Source: Branchiostoma floridae (Eukaryota > Chordata > Leptocardii > Amphioxiformes > Branchiostomatidae). Taken from it: a stretch of 64,000 nucleotides of DNA. Position numbers and translations under genes: made by a program. Below the pieces are notes generated by a model. It saw only the letters and a list, made by a program, of their open reading frames with translations, was not told where the DNA came from and searched no databases. Shown piece by piece: positions 1-13,203 of the stretch. The DNA lies in contig NC_049997.1 in assembly GCF_000003815.2 (NCBI RefSeq), positions 16,600,636 to 16,664,635 on the forward strand. The letters run 5' to 3'. Each line of letters starts with the position of its first letter. The stretch's first letter is position 1.

Positions 1-245
1 ATATCTTCTATCCTTGAACCAAAGTATTCTTAATTGAGGTGTGATTTAACGAAACTTCATAGAATTTTAAAATGATCCACCTCAAGCACTGTTAAAGAGC
101 AGGGGTCCCAACTTAGTATGCGTGGACAAACCTTTCAGTTCGGTCTCATGCAGCTTATAGTATAAGTTATACATGCTGTAGAAACTGGTGTGTTTCACCT
201 TAGAGTAGTTTTCCAGTTAAGCAAGACAAAGAAACCCGTTTTTAC

Positions 246-3200
246 CCTCAGGTGCAACTTTCAAAGCCTTCCCGGTGACAGCCTGCTCAGACACAATCCA
301 CACAAACCCGTATCTGGTCATGTTCAGAGCCTTGGCATCTCTGTAGAACACCACACCATCCTCCTCACTGGAACAAACACAAAAACATCTTAGGTTTAAA
401 GCAGCATGCACGACTTGGTTGGGGATCAAGCTCATGATCTACTAAATGAAAGGTGAATAATCTACCCTCTTGGCCATTGGTTGGGTCTTAATTTTTTACT
501 TTCCAACTCCAGCCTTTTGCAAGGGATGAGCTTCTGAGATGCCACATGCATGTTATATTGGCACAAAGTATTGTCACAGATTTAATGGATTGCTCATTCC
601 TTTACAAAGACTAGAGTTGGTTGGTTGAAAGTTTGAGAAAGCACAATATTTTATGTATAAAATCACGGATCAAATTTGTTTAGAAGCACACAGATCAAGG
701 CATCATATTGTCAATGTGAAGTATCTATACACTTCACACTACTATCAAGAACAGACACTTGGGACATAGTAATAATAACTACACACACTTGACAAATTAC
801 AAGTGTCATCTCATCACAACAGCTTTTTAGTGCCACTGATAAGGGTGCAGGCTTCTTACTTTTTTGCCACAAGAGTATGCACAAAGACTTTACACAACTA
901 CAGTAAACCATAGCACATATTTCAGGACCAAGGACAGGCACACAACAGTCATGAACTACAAACAAAAGCACACATTTCAGGACCAAGGACAGGCACACAG
1001 CACTCATGAAGTACAAACCATATCACACATTGCAGGACCAAGGACAGGCACACAACAGTCAAGAACTACAAACCATAGCACACATTTCAGGACCAAGGAC
1101 AGGCACACAGCACTCATGAAGTACAAACCATATCACACATTGCAGGACCAAGGACAGGCACACAACAGTCAAGAACTACAAACCATAGCACACATTTCAG
1201 TACCAAGGGCAGGCATACAACAGTCATGAACTACAAACCATGACATATAATTCAGCACCAAGGACAGGCACATAACTGTCATGAACTACAAACCATAGCA
1301 CACATTTCAGGCACACATTTCAGGACAAAGGACAGGCACATCACAGTCATGAACTAAAAACTATAGCACACATTTCAGGACCAAGGACAGGCACATAACA
1401 GTCATGAACTACAAACCATGGCACACATTTCAGGCACACACTTCAGGACCAAGGACAGGCACACAACAGTCATGAACTACAAACCATGGCACACATTTCA
1501 GGCACACACTTCAGGACCAAGGACAGGCACACAACTGTCGTTGAACAATAATGCCATACCTGCAGTATAGCAGCAGCACTCTGGACTCCACATCCTCTGT
1601 CTGAGCCAACAGACTAGTGACATTGTTGGTACCGGGCTGGTAGGGTAAGTACTTCTCTATCTGTAGTGCAGTTAAAGACATGGTTGTATGTTTTATATGA
1701 TGATATTGTACTTGTTGTTGTTGTTTACTACTTTCTTTCCTCTCAAATTTTATACAACAAAATCTGGGAAAAAGCAAAGATTGCCATTTGTTGTCTAGCA
1801 GCCCAAGTACAATAGTGAAAATCAGACACAAGTCCTCTTCTTGATTCTCCAACATCTTAAAGTCAAACTACAAAAGATGTAAATATCAACTCCCTCATAC
1901 TGTGTACAAAGAAAAAAAATTACCCATCATGCTCCACTTTTATCTTAAATGTTATCTTTTGTGAACTCTTGCTGGTAAAATCTGTTCATTTTCTAATTTG
2001 TTCAATATCTGGTCCTATGACTTTTTTCAGGTCTGTTTTTTCTGGACCGGTCCAACAAGAAAATACAGTCTTGTACTGGTACAGCCTACTGTATGTGGAC
2101 TAAACAGATGCTAAACAAAATGCACAAGACCTTGACATCGGAGTCTTCCACGAGGGTCTCAAACTTGTTGAGCATGGCTCTCCCATCCCGGTCACTACTG
2201 GTGATGAGGATGACATGTTTCCACTTGAAGTAGTTGAGGATGGAGAACCACACGTCCGCCTGCTGGGAGTATGGAGGGACTGTCCGCAGGAAGGACTGGT
2301 GGATGTTCTGGAGAAATAAACTTGTTGTATTACATAACAATTGGTAAACAAATAAATAATCCTATTATGATATCAGCCCTACAGCTTTGACTATGACTTA
2401 ACAGTCCTATACAAGAATGACAGTCTCTGACACATAGGGTACATCTGAAAGCTGCCTCTGGTCTATTGCAAAGTTCTTTTCTTAGGATCCGCTTTTCTTC
2501 TGCCATGCACATCAATCTGGTTTCTCCTGATTTTAGTTGCCTGAACATTTTGCATCTCCAACTTGATCTGTCCTCTGCAAGGTCCTCCCGGTGCTCTGTG
2601 TCAATGTTAGAGCCTTTAAGTCCCTCTTACAAACATATACCCTACTTCACCTTTATCCATGGGTTAACATATATTTAACAGTGTTGACTTTAAAACATGA
2701 TATTTATTGGGAAATAAACTTGATGGATATTTTGCAAATATTGCAGTTTGAAACCACTGTCTGCTGGCTTGATATTCCTAAACATCCTATAAAATACAAC
2801 GAATGTTTACCCTATGGATGAGCAGATAAACTGTTATAATCTGGTCACAGCTATTATATACTTAGTGTGTTACTATACTGGATGTGTGTTATGTTTGAAG
2901 GCAGGTTATTGGTTATCCAAAGCAAAGATATCCTGACCTTGTCCGAGAAGATGGATTCTCTGTTGCTGATCCCGATGACTGGGATCCGATAGAACCCGGA
3001 CGTGTAGGACACAGACACAGGGGCAAGGTCTGAGTCCGTGGGGTGACTGGCAATCACAGCATACACCTGTATAGATGTGAAGTCACAGTGGATTTAAAAG
3101 ACTACACTGTGCAAATTTCAAGACTCAAAATTCATTCTTTGGTATCAGAACACTAGTGCAGCACCTAAAAGTATTTAATAGTAACCTTACAATTTGGGTG

Positions 3201-6200
3201 CACAAAAATATGAAGCAGTCAACATGAAATAGATAGACCTAACTTCTAACAAAAGTACAACAAATGTTTTTAGTATCTCGTAATACTTAAAAATCTACTT
3301 TACCCTACAGAATTGCATATGGATGCACAAGTGCAGAGCACCAATTTTTGGTGCAAAAAAAGTGCACAATCATGCACCGGGCAGCATTGAAAACCTTAGT
3401 AGTGATTAAAAAATAATACAATGTGTGGTTAGTATTGTAATTATAACTATCTAGTAGCTAAGGGAAATAAAGTTACTTTTAACTCCTGATAAGGTGCTAA
3501 AACATCTTAACATATCAAAGACATGAAAGAAAGCAAACTCTGGTGCATTTTGCAAAGGGACGAATTGCAGTATACAAGTTATAAGTAGCACGGGTAAGAC
3601 AGAAACACAAATTTTAAAGGTGATAAGCCTATTTCCAATCCTGAGCTTAACCCTCAAGCACCCGACATTTTTTTGCGACTAAAATGACCGAGTGGGGTCC
3701 AAACGGACCCCAAAATGTTTTGTTCATAAAATCTCAGTTCCAATTCCTATCGGTGATCATTGTACATACATTGCTTCGTCAATGTAAGAGGAATATTTTG
3801 ATATGTTAAGGTGTTGCTTATTCCACCTCATTATCATAATTGATGCAAAAGATCAGAAGGACCATCTTTTGCACTAAACCTATTCTGACCAGAGAGGGGA
3901 ATTTTGAGGCCCTCAGCAACCTTTATGTCGCATAACTCATGAACGGCTAGTACTAAAGCTACGAAACTTGGTAATATATCACAAAATATTGTTAGCAAAA
4001 TTTTTTTGTTGATAAAGTAAATTTATCATTTTGGGGTTGCCATGGCTACGGAATTATGACAGGCATATTTTTGCAAAAATTTGCCAATTTCGATTCAAAC
4101 AAGGTTTTCTTGGTAAACAATGCTTGTTTTCTTACAACAATAAAATTTTATGAAATTCAATGCTATTTTAAATGCTATTTTCAACAAGATTCAAAATATA
4201 TAATTTATGCTAATTTCATGACGTCAGTAGTCAAAATCCAAGATGGCCGCCCTTATTTGCTAAATGACGTCATAATGTCGTCATATTATATGGTGATGAC
4301 ACAGAAGTTTTTATGAGAATTTAGTTTTACATGTTTATTATCTTCTGAAAGTTTGGTGGTGATATGATGAGTAGTTAGGGAGTTAGACTCAAAAGTTTGT
4401 TTCAAAAGCTGCACTTTTTTGCTGGGGTCCGTTTGGACCCCAGATGGACTGATCACGGACTTTCTTTATAGCTTCCACAGTATTGTACCAATTTTCATAA
4501 AAACTTAGGAGAAGGTGTAGAAGATATTGGCTGACAAAGTCACGGAAGGAATTTTTCTTCAGATCAAAAATGTTCAAATGCGACTTCAAAATTTACGCCT
4601 GGGGTCCAAATGGACCCTACTCGGGTGTTCAAGGGTAATAAAACTGTTTAATACGGGTAACAATTATAGTACAATACCCTGGATACAGGATTGGTCCATT
4701 TAGATAGTATACAATCATGTCAACGGCTCAAATCCATACCTGCACTGAAACACTGATTGATATTTTGCAAGTGGCATTTTACATAAAAATCATCTTACTG
4801 GATCAAATTCTTTTCAATTATCTAATAACATACCCTATATAGCTCTAAGCATAATGCATGTCTGATTTAGCTGTTATAATGGCCCTAAACCAGACAAGCA
4901 TCTCCAGAATGATATCCCCTGGAATTTAACCCAAGCAATCAGGTTGAATGTAGGTTACCAGATGCTCCATTCGGTAAATACCATTAAGCTATGGCTCCCT
5001 AGTCTTGACTGTTATCATGCCTGTGTGTGATAAAACCCAACACAGTAACGGCGATAACGGCAAGAGTTAGGGTGGCCCTGTTTGCTTGGCTGAACACAGT
5101 CAAGCCGTATAGTGAAGCTGTATTACACTAATAGCCAACAAAATATTGTCTAGCTTTCTACCCGGTGACAAGTCTACCAGAAAGACATTAGGAAGAGATA
5201 CATATATTCTCGTCGAAAGTATGAAAAATTTCATTCCCTACACTGTTCAAAGAAAACTGCTAGGGGGCCCAAACTCACAGCACTCACTCTCTGCCCCAAG
5301 AATTATCTACCACTTTAAAAAACATGACCACAGCATGTCCAGAACATGAGATATCAAAACCAGAAGTTTATCTGCAGTAATTTGGAAAGCTGCTCGGGGG
5401 CTAATTATCAAATTATTCACATTTGTTTTCCAGACCCCTGCTCTGCTATCAAATATGATCAGGATCCATCCATGGCTTCTCAAGCTATTTTGCTCACAGA
5501 GAAAGAAACACATAATATATAGTTTTATTGCACAACAATTGTACGGGGTACAAAGTATGGCATCTACATAACTACAGTTCTACAACTTAACGCTTATCTA
5601 ACTAATACAGAAGTTGTAGTATGGGATAAATTTCTTACAGTTATTGGAGGCTTTTACAATCATTGGAGGAATTTCTAATGTCTAAACCTTCTTTGATATA
5701 TTTTCCTATATCTGTCATGCAGGGATTGTCACATGTCATGATGTATTTGAAATGGCTAACTGTAAACATAACCTACTTGGCAAAGGTAATCATTAAATTT
5801 AGATTTATCTCATGATGAATGGCTAAGGATGTCTCTAGTACCAACTCATGAGATAATGCCAAAAATGGCAAAATCAAATTTAATCCGATTATATCATAGG
5901 GCTGGCAGTACATAGGGGTGTGCACTTTTGATCACTGAAAAGTGAAGCTATGCTCCTAGTTTTGATTGTGAGTGCATCTAGGGATACAAACATTATACAA
6001 TCATGTAACGTTACATACTGTATAGTTCTAGTAAAGCAACAGAAAATAATAAACCTTTGTTGCACATGCATAACTAAAGTTTCAGACTTTTTGAATAAAT
6101 AGACTGAGTTTCATATTCAAGTGCTGAATAAAGGAAGGTTAACTTTGCAATTAGGTTTTACTGTAAATCTCACTAATATGTTGTCCTCCCAGTATTTTTC

Positions 6201-9200
6201 GTGTCCGTCTTTTAAATTTTTAGATCAGGTGCACTTAAGTCCATTAGAAATTATACATTTTGGGGGCCCTATATCATCTCTTGACCCGTCAAAAAATCAA
6301 ATCCATAAATCTATTTCTAACCAGTGTTCTGTATGCAAATTCAGCCATATCTTATACCAGCACATCAGAGATCAAAATGTTCATCTTGAATTGATATTGA
6401 GTTATATATATGAGTTACATTATATGGAGGGAAGTATTTCATTTGTGCCAGTGAGGCCAATATTCAGGCCTTAACGGACGATTGATTCGGCAAGATGAGG
6501 TGATTTTTACAAATAAACAGTTTAGACATATCCCTCTCCTCACATCATAAATCAAGAATTCATGCTGGGCAATTTCTGACATACCAATAATCTCTATGAA
6601 TGAAAGGAAAGCAATTTAATAGGATTCGTCAACGTATATATTCTTATGCATAATGATTTCTGAGTCATTGTGTGACTAGAATACTTTTCACTTTTTCATG
6701 CTTACTAGATTTTTCATTATTGCAATTAGCCCTATAAGTCCTTTGCTATATTATTTGTGTCTTTCTTAAGGCAACAATGATTTGATTGATTGACACAAAA
6801 CCATTGATCGGTTGGCCAAAGAAAAAGAAACAGGTACCCTGTAATAGACCAAACCACACAGACTCAGGACAACACTTTTTTTTTAAATCTAAAAAAATGT
6901 AGTCAAACAACATGAGCCAATCGACTCACTTACATCAACCTTGCCTTATCTTTGTTTTCTTTTGGACTATCTTCAGTTTTAACATCAATTTATAGTTTAT
7001 GGGTATGAAACCTTCTCTTCAACAGAAATGCTTAGTGTGACGAAAGGTGGTTGATGCTACCTTAAATGTCTGACCATTTCCAAAATCATATCCTGTTGCT
7101 TGAGCAACTGCTATTTGTCATATATTATTACCTGGATGTCTAACCTTCATTAACATACAAATGATGAATTTTAAATTTCATAATTACATGTACATTTACC
7201 AGAAGGTTATGTTTTGATTTTCGATTCAATTTCAATGGGAAGCAAATCTTGCATATATTCACTGCATGTAAAAAACGGCATTGTTGGGGTAATGGGTGTA
7301 CATATGTTATGGATTGTGTACAATTTGTGTATTATAATTTTCTCTCTCTTTCCAAATAAGAGAAAGAACTAATGGCATATCTCATATCCAAAAAGTTAGC
7401 AAATATTTGCATACTCATTTTTTCAGATTATACAATATATTTTGACCTTGGATTTGTACTGTACAATCTCTTGGCTTATACCTTTAGTCTAATTTATCTT
7501 CTATTTTAATTCTTTGATTAACTGTGATCTTTGATACAGTGGCTAAAGCCCTGAATGAGAATAATGTCACAATGGCAATACATCATGCTTCGAAAGCCTT
7601 TGTCATGTATTGAGGATCATTATTAATCATAAGAATAGCCCCGATAATATATTACACTTAGTGACCTCCTTGCTTTGTGCACCTTGCCTAGCATATAATT
7701 GCTAGGGAATGAAATTTTGGAAAATTTGACCTAGGTGTCAAGCTGAACGCAAAGGCAAAAGACTGGGTGTAAGCAAAAGATTGCTTGTTCATTGACCAAT
7801 TGATCAAGAAGTGTATAATATTAAGGTTGGAGTAGAGCTGATATTGAAATGGCAAGACCAACCTAATTTCTTAAATTTTAGACTGATCCAGAATACACTG
7901 GGTTGTATTTGATTTATGTCATACCCACCCCCCAAAAACACATATTTTAATGCAAAATGTGCCAGAAGTTTGAAAATTTGGTGTCTCTCTTAAACATCCA
8001 AATCCAGTATTCGGATTTTTGACAGCAGTGCAATCAGTGTACACGAACCATGTTCAAATTATTTTATGCAAGCCATGTGATAACAACAAAATCCCATGTG
8101 ATAACTAGGGTTCAAAACGTCGGTGATAACCCAAGTTATCACCATGTCCAGAACACCAGTATCAAACGTTTTCATGGCCAAAGTATAATGAAAGCAACAC
8201 ATGGTGGAATATTTTATCCAGTTCACATAATATTATCAACCCAAAATGACTGACAAAAGTTGAAACAAATCTAGAAGATTGAGAACTTCCATCTATAGCA
8301 TTAGGCACTATAAATCTTCTCACACTCATTTTATGTTACATGAATGTATATCCCAGACAGTTGGATATGGCACTTTACACGCGCTAAATGGAGCATAGCA
8401 GCTACAGATTGCACAAAAACTGCCGCATCACTGTGTTATTTCACAATTATGATGCATTAGGCCTGTCAAATTCAAGAAACTGTTTTATGTATTAGGCCAT
8501 GTTAATTTTATTATATGCATATAACATCCTTTGGGAACCCCAAGCTTTTGCTAATTTGCCAATAATGAAATGCAATAAAAGGCTGCCTTCATTATGAAAT
8601 CTTACTGGTAGTATGGTACATAGAACAAAAGATTCTTCATTTTTCTTCACTTCATTCCTTTATGATATCAAGTCACAAGATATCATAACGGATATCAAAT
8701 CATAAAGATGTTTCGGCTCTGAGCTTAGAACTACGATATCATTCAAATGTACAGTCAAACCTGTCTATAGCGGCCACTCAAGGGACCGGACAAATTTGGC
8801 CACTATAGACAGGTGGCCTCTGTATAGAGGTGGTAACTTGTAGATAAAATACCCAAGGGACCGACAAAAAGTGGCCACTATGGACAGATGGCTCCTCTGT
8901 AGAGGTGGCCCTTAATACAGGTTTGACTGTATTTGCATCAATAGACAATTTTTATATTCTAATAGTTCTGTGAGGTATTAGCAGATTTTTCTTGTGGCTT
9001 AGCTCTGCGATATAAGCAGCATTTGGTGGCTGGATTTTTTTCACCCTCTGACATTTATCTTCAGTGGATATGATCTATAAAATCAAATCAGTGTGGTCTT
9101 AGCCCTACAGCATCAGAAGATATAGATAGCACAATTAGATGCTTAACTTGTTGAGGGAGACTCTTGGCACAAAATTTGAAAAGAGTCAAAGGAATGTGTA

Positions 9201-10623
9201 CTAGTCTCCTCTGTGTAATTGATCACTTTGATTCCGAAGGTCCTTAAAACTCACATTAATTATGAGTAATAATCTAAATGCCAAATTTCTGGTCACTTTA
9301 TAAAAAATGTGTCCCCAAACCAACGGATCAATTTATGACCTACACATGTACAAGTAGATTTATTTCTTCTAATCTGATTTCGAAGTCCTTAGGGGCAAAA
9401 TAGGGCCTATAGGAGATGGTATCTGAATGGGAATCAAATACTGGGTGTTTTTTATCATGCAATATGCCTGTGTCATCATTCTGTACTTTATAACACACAG
9501 GGTTTTGATGTGTCAATCACACAAAAAACCAAGCTTTTCAAATAATAATCAAGTTGAATAGAGCAATTACAATAAAGGTATTGAATACAAAATTATGTGC
9601 TGCTCTAATTAACATCCAATCAATTTTGATACCATAATTTCATTTAGTTTCAATGACATAAAGTATATGATGCCTATGGTTAAAATCATTACTGTGGTTG
9701 GTGGTATTATCTAAATCACAATGCCCTTTTATGCAGATACATAAAAACAGTTAATGTATTAATTTTGTACTTGTAGAATTTGAGGCTAGTGCTGATATGT
9801 TTTTTTGCATCACTTTTAACAATTTTGAAATGCATGGACGAGTTTATATTTGTGTTTATTCTAGTTTTTAATCAAATATTGAAAGTATTCTAAAGCTGAA
9901 GTAAAAAAAAAATGCTATCCAATACTAATACGTATATTTTTGTTCTGAATTTTTAGAGGCGGTACACATAAAACAACAGTAGATTTTAAAATAAATGAGA
10001 GCAATGTTGCAATATTCACAACCAAAATTGAACCTCCACTTTCTGTCCCCCTTATGACCTGTTATTTTTTCCCTATATACCAAATGTATGGCTATTTTTA
10101 ATATATGAGCAGTGCTTTATTTCCTCTCTTGTACAGTTTAAAATGACCAGGTAGGACTTTTGACATGATTCTGAAGATCCTTCCAGAATACCTATCCTTG
10201 GTGCTGAAAAGCCAGGGACTGTTTCAACAGTGCTAAAATATCCATAGTTTGAAACGTATTAAAACTAAAGACGTTTAGCATGGAATATATTTTGCTGAGA
10301 TAAAGCTGTGTTACGTGATTTCCGGTACGAAATTGTGTGTTTAACTGTCATTTAATTTGGGCATATTTCTGTTACGACTTAGCACCTACCTTCTGTGATA
10401 CCAGCTTCTCGCAAACCAGAAGAGCCGTCCGTATGGGGTTGGCTTCCATCACCAGCGATGTCGACCTGTAGCCGGTTTTATTTACAGCATCCGCGAAGAC
10501 ATCTTCGTGTTTTCTTGAGCTAAGCGTCGCCCCGATGGTTATAATCCTAGGTGTTGCAGACTGGGCGTAGACCGACGCCATGACGCAGTAGAAACAGACG
10601 AGGAGACCTGGCACGGCCGCCAT
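246..10623 (-). CDS. GRIN1: NMDA-type ionotropic glutamate receptor subunit 1-like, N-terminal part (partial, runs off left edge)
   Basis: The encoded protein is the amino-terminal domain of the obligatory, glycine-binding NMDA receptor subunit, a plasma-membrane ligand-gated cation channel. Coding exons (minus strand, in order) are 10623-10390, 3066-2938, 2307-2131, 1660-1560 and 367-246. Each has AG/GT borders and matching phase, and the lengths of exons 2 and 3 (43 and 59 codons) correspond to vertebrate NR1. The start gives a signal peptide of about 20 residues ending VYA before QSATP. Family landmarks follow in order: [11 protein letters not shown] (NR1 IGAVLSTRKHE), [36 protein letters not shown] and [14 protein letters not shown]. 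Later exons (ligand-binding core, membrane segments) lie beyond base 1. Intron 1 is about 7.3 kb and full of transposon remnants; intron 4 holds a minisatellite. Family identity is near certain from the collinear motifs. Confidence 0.95.
888..1550. repeat. Minisatellite, about 55-bp unit, roughly 11 copies
   Basis: A core reading TTTCAGGACCAAGGACAGG followed by CACACAACAGTCATGAACTAC recurs about every 55-56 bp from 888 to 1550. Several copies carry an extra GGCACACATTTCA insertion. It lies between GRIN1-like exons 4 and 5, ending just before the donor of exon 4. Open frames seen across it are by-products of a unit without stops and are not genes. Confidence 0.9.
2644..2825. repeat. Degenerate copy of a 200-bp inverted-repeat MITE family
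   Basis: The left end TTCACCTTTATCCATGGGTTAA and right end TTTACCCTATGGAT are an imperfect inverted pair. Internal words such as CTTGATAT and CAGTTTGAAAC match the better preserved copies at 30969-31180 and 36676-36879. This is the most decayed of the three copies. Confidence 0.6.
3647..4638. mobile_element. Non-autonomous TTAA-type (piggyBac-like) inverted-repeat element, about 990 bp
   Basis: The left end begins TTAACCCTCAAGCACCCGA, followed by GTGGGGTCCAAACGGACCCC. The right end reads as its inverse: TGGGGTCCAAATGGACCC, then ACTCGGGTGTTCAAGGGTAA. The CCCT terminal bases and the TTAA on the left suggest the piggyBac group. The right TTAA has decayed to TAAT. There is no transposase frame. 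It sits in intron 1 of the GRIN1-like gene. A related fragment lies near 35290-35640. Confidence 0.7.
4639..8750. other. GRIN1-like intron 1, left half: no gene seen
   Basis: AT-rich intronic sequence. Apart from the dispersed repeat at 5522-5750 and a short piece at about 7070-7160 shared with 21880-21990 (ending TTACCTGGATGTCTAACCTT), no coding exon, RNA gene or array was recognised. Open frames here are short and show no family motifs. Confidence 0.6.
5522..5750. repeat. Dispersed repeat, copy 1 (about 230 bp)
   Basis: This is nearly identical, in the same orientation, to 31909-32138: both run from TTTATTGCACAACAATTGTA through CTTCTTTGATATATTTTCCT to ATGCAGGGATTGTC. It is an interspersed element with no coding capacity, probably the 3' part of a SINE or LINE. 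The class was not determined. Confidence 0.85.
8751..8930. mobile_element. 180-bp MITE with perfect 14-bp terminal inverted repeats
   Basis: The ends are ACAGTCAAACCTGT and ACAGGTTTGACTGT, exact reverse complements, flanked by T on the left and A on the right. Inside, a TGGCCACTAT(A/G)GACAG(G/A)TGG block occurs twice. No transposase. It lies in intron 1 of the GRIN1-like gene. Confidence 0.85.
8931..10389. other. GRIN1-like intron 1, distal part: no gene seen
   Basis: AT-rich intronic sequence up to the donor of coding exon 1. No exon, RNA gene or repeat of note was recognised. Confidence 0.6.
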
Positions 10624-12445
10624 TTTGCTTCGTCTGCCGCCTTGTATTTCCCTGGAATACGCGATGCGAAATTTTGGATCAGGAAAAAGCGCGCTCGCAT
10701 TTGTTTTGCGATTTTCGTTATTATTATTAAATTTTCGGCTAAATCATGACAGAAACTACCCTTAAAAACTACCCACGACAATATTTTCTGTCACAAGAAA
10801 TCTGAAATGTGTACGATAAATTCAGGGGCTGCCCCAAGAAAACCCTCGATTTCCCTACGTAAAGCTTTCGTAATACAGATGTGACCGGGGCTTGAAGCAT
10901 AGATGCCCTAACGCGGCATTGATTTCTCACTTCCAATTAAATTTCCCTACGCCTGCCCCTTGTTTCGAATCGCCCTATAGAAAAAAATGAACTAAAATCT
11001 CGCAGAATCTAGTCGTAGAAAACTACTGACCTTAAATCTTGGCGAAAAAAACGGTGTAGAAAAAAATGCTGACCTGAAATCTTGAAGAATCCCAGTCTCC
11101 TCGTGCGATGCATACACAGCTTTATACAAACGACTGTTTCGTCCTTGACTTTGCAGAATCTAGTCTCAAAATAGATAGGAAGAGCCCATATATGTTTTAT
11201 TCGACGCAGCAGAATAAAGAATTATAATGAACGCACGTAGCTAAGAGAGTATTACAAGGCTTGGAGGAAATCACTCTTCGGAACGGACGATCGGCGATCG
11301 GAATATTCATCATATTCATTTTGATCTGTTGGGGTTTTGACGGCTAAGCGAAACGGATCCATATCTATTTACATGTTAATTTGTTTTCGTCTGATCACTT
11401 GACCGTAAAAATACTTTATCCATTTTTCTGCATTCAAATACGTCGTCATGTCGATTTTTTTGGAAAGATGAAGGTCGAAGTGTGAAAAAAACTTGTCCTA
11501 TTGTGTAGGTTGATGTCAAGAGAGCAATTTTCGTGGAAAACTCGAGGTAAGTGTCAAAACGTTCATAAAATTGGATGACCTGTAGAGGTAGGACACGGTT
11601 TCACAACTACTGTCAATGCTTGCTTCACTGTAGCCATTTTTATTTTCACTTTATAGTCTGAAAAATAGTGCAACACGTCTTTATCACGAAGGTAGTTAAC
11701 TCAAACTTTCATCAATCGTGCACGTGAAATGTGCGCTAACGGAGGTGTTCATTTGGAGTTGTAATAGTGCCACGAGTATTGCTGAAGTTGAAAATGCCAG
11801 TTGTAAAACAAGTTAATTTATTTGTTGAATTACATGTAAAAGGACTTGTCTAAGATTGATTGAGTAAATAACACCGGAGAGTACATTTTCAGTGTAAATC
11901 ATTATTTCCAAGTATATGTTTCTGAGTTGATTTTTTCAGGAAACAATTTCTCTTTCCCATTGCTTTTTCTGAGACAATTTCTTTTATCCATGAAATAACT
12001 TATTTACTTCCAGGAAACATTTTCTTTTTCTAGAAAAACAATTTTTCCCCCATGAAATAACTTATTTTCAGGAAACCACACAAAAATCCAAAACTCACTT
12101 ATATATAAATTATAAGCTATTACTCAAACTTTACATCAAGTGCTAAAAAAATGGCAATATTTAGTAATTTCAGTCATGATTGACTTGTTCTGTCCAAAAT
12201 CAATAGGTAAAGATAGACCAACGGCGCGGAAACCTTGGCATATTATGGTGGACAGTGATCTTAGAATCTTGGTACTTAAGGGCTATTTAAGAGGACGTAT
12301 GTAGTGGAGACACAGGTGTCACCTCCAAGAGGATGAACTGAACTGAACTGATGTAGTCAGAATGTCTGTAAGTGCTCTGGTTGACCTATTTCTTTGCACC
12401 ATCAGATAAATAGTCCAGCAGATCTGATACTGAATTAACAAGAGT
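10624..12445. other. Intergenic region upstream of the GRIN1-like start
   Basis: This stretch separates the GRIN1-like start codon from the 3' end of the OARD1-like gene and must contain the GRIN1-like promoter and 5' UTR. No TATA box could be placed with confidence. Around 11935-12080 the phrase CATGAAATAACTTATTT and related CAGGAAAC pieces recur two or three times, a weak minisatellite. No other gene was seen. Confidence 0.5.
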
Positions 12446-12891
12446 NNNNNNNNNNNNNNNNNNNNNNNNNNNNNNNNNNNNNNNNNNNNNNNNNNNNNNN
12501 NNNNNNNNNNNNNNNNNNNNNNNNNNNNNNNNNNNNNNNNNNNNNNNNNNNNNNNNNNNNNNNNNNNNNNNNNNNNNNNNNNNNNNNNNNNNNNNNNNNN
12601 NNNNNNNNNNNNNNNNNNNNNNNNNNNNNNNNNNNNNNNNNNNNNNNNNNNNNNNNNNNNNNNNNNNNNNNNNNNNNNNNNNNNNNNNNNNNNNNNNNNN
12701 NNNNNNNNNNNNNNNNNNNNNNNNNNNNNNNNNNNNNNNNNNNNNNNNNNNNNNNNNNNNNNNNNNNNNNNNNNNNNNNNNNNNNNNNNNNNNNNNNNNN
12801 NNNNNNNNNNNNNNNNNNNNNNNNNNNNNNNNNNNNNNNNNNNNNNNNNNNNNNNNNNNNNNNNNNNNNNNNNNNNNNNNNNNNNNNNNNN
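12446..12891. other. Assembly gap (N)
   Basis: 446 unresolved bases. The flanks share no obvious frame. The gap lies between the GRIN1-like and OARD1-like genes, so no recognised coding exon is lost. Confidence 1.
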
Positions 12892-13007
12892 AGAAGTAGA
12901 GTAGTCCTGTCGCCTCACGTCTTGATACAAAGAATACTGGAGGCAACAAAATAAAGTACTCCTAGTAGGACTATAAAGTACTCCTGGTAAGCTATAAGCT
13001 ATGGGAC

Positions 13008-13034
13008 TGATGATGATGATGATGATGATGATGA
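13008..13034. repeat. GAT trinucleotide microsatellite
   Basis: Nine or so uninterrupted GAT units just downstream (with respect to transcription) of the OARD1-like stop codon. Confidence 0.9.
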
Positions 13035-13203
13035 GTATGACTATGAGGTTCCTGAAAATTCAAGCAGGTCTCCACAGTTGTATTAAAGCAAGAACATAAC
13101 AGCAATTGGCATGTACATAATACAGACTCATGTGACATGTCTGTATTGCAGATGTATTTACATACATTTAGTATAGACCACTAGAAATGTCTTAGTATCA
13201 TGT

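Noticed and set aside
864..1229. 121-codon frame at the minisatellite
   Set aside because: Made only of the 55-bp repeat; no start context or homology.
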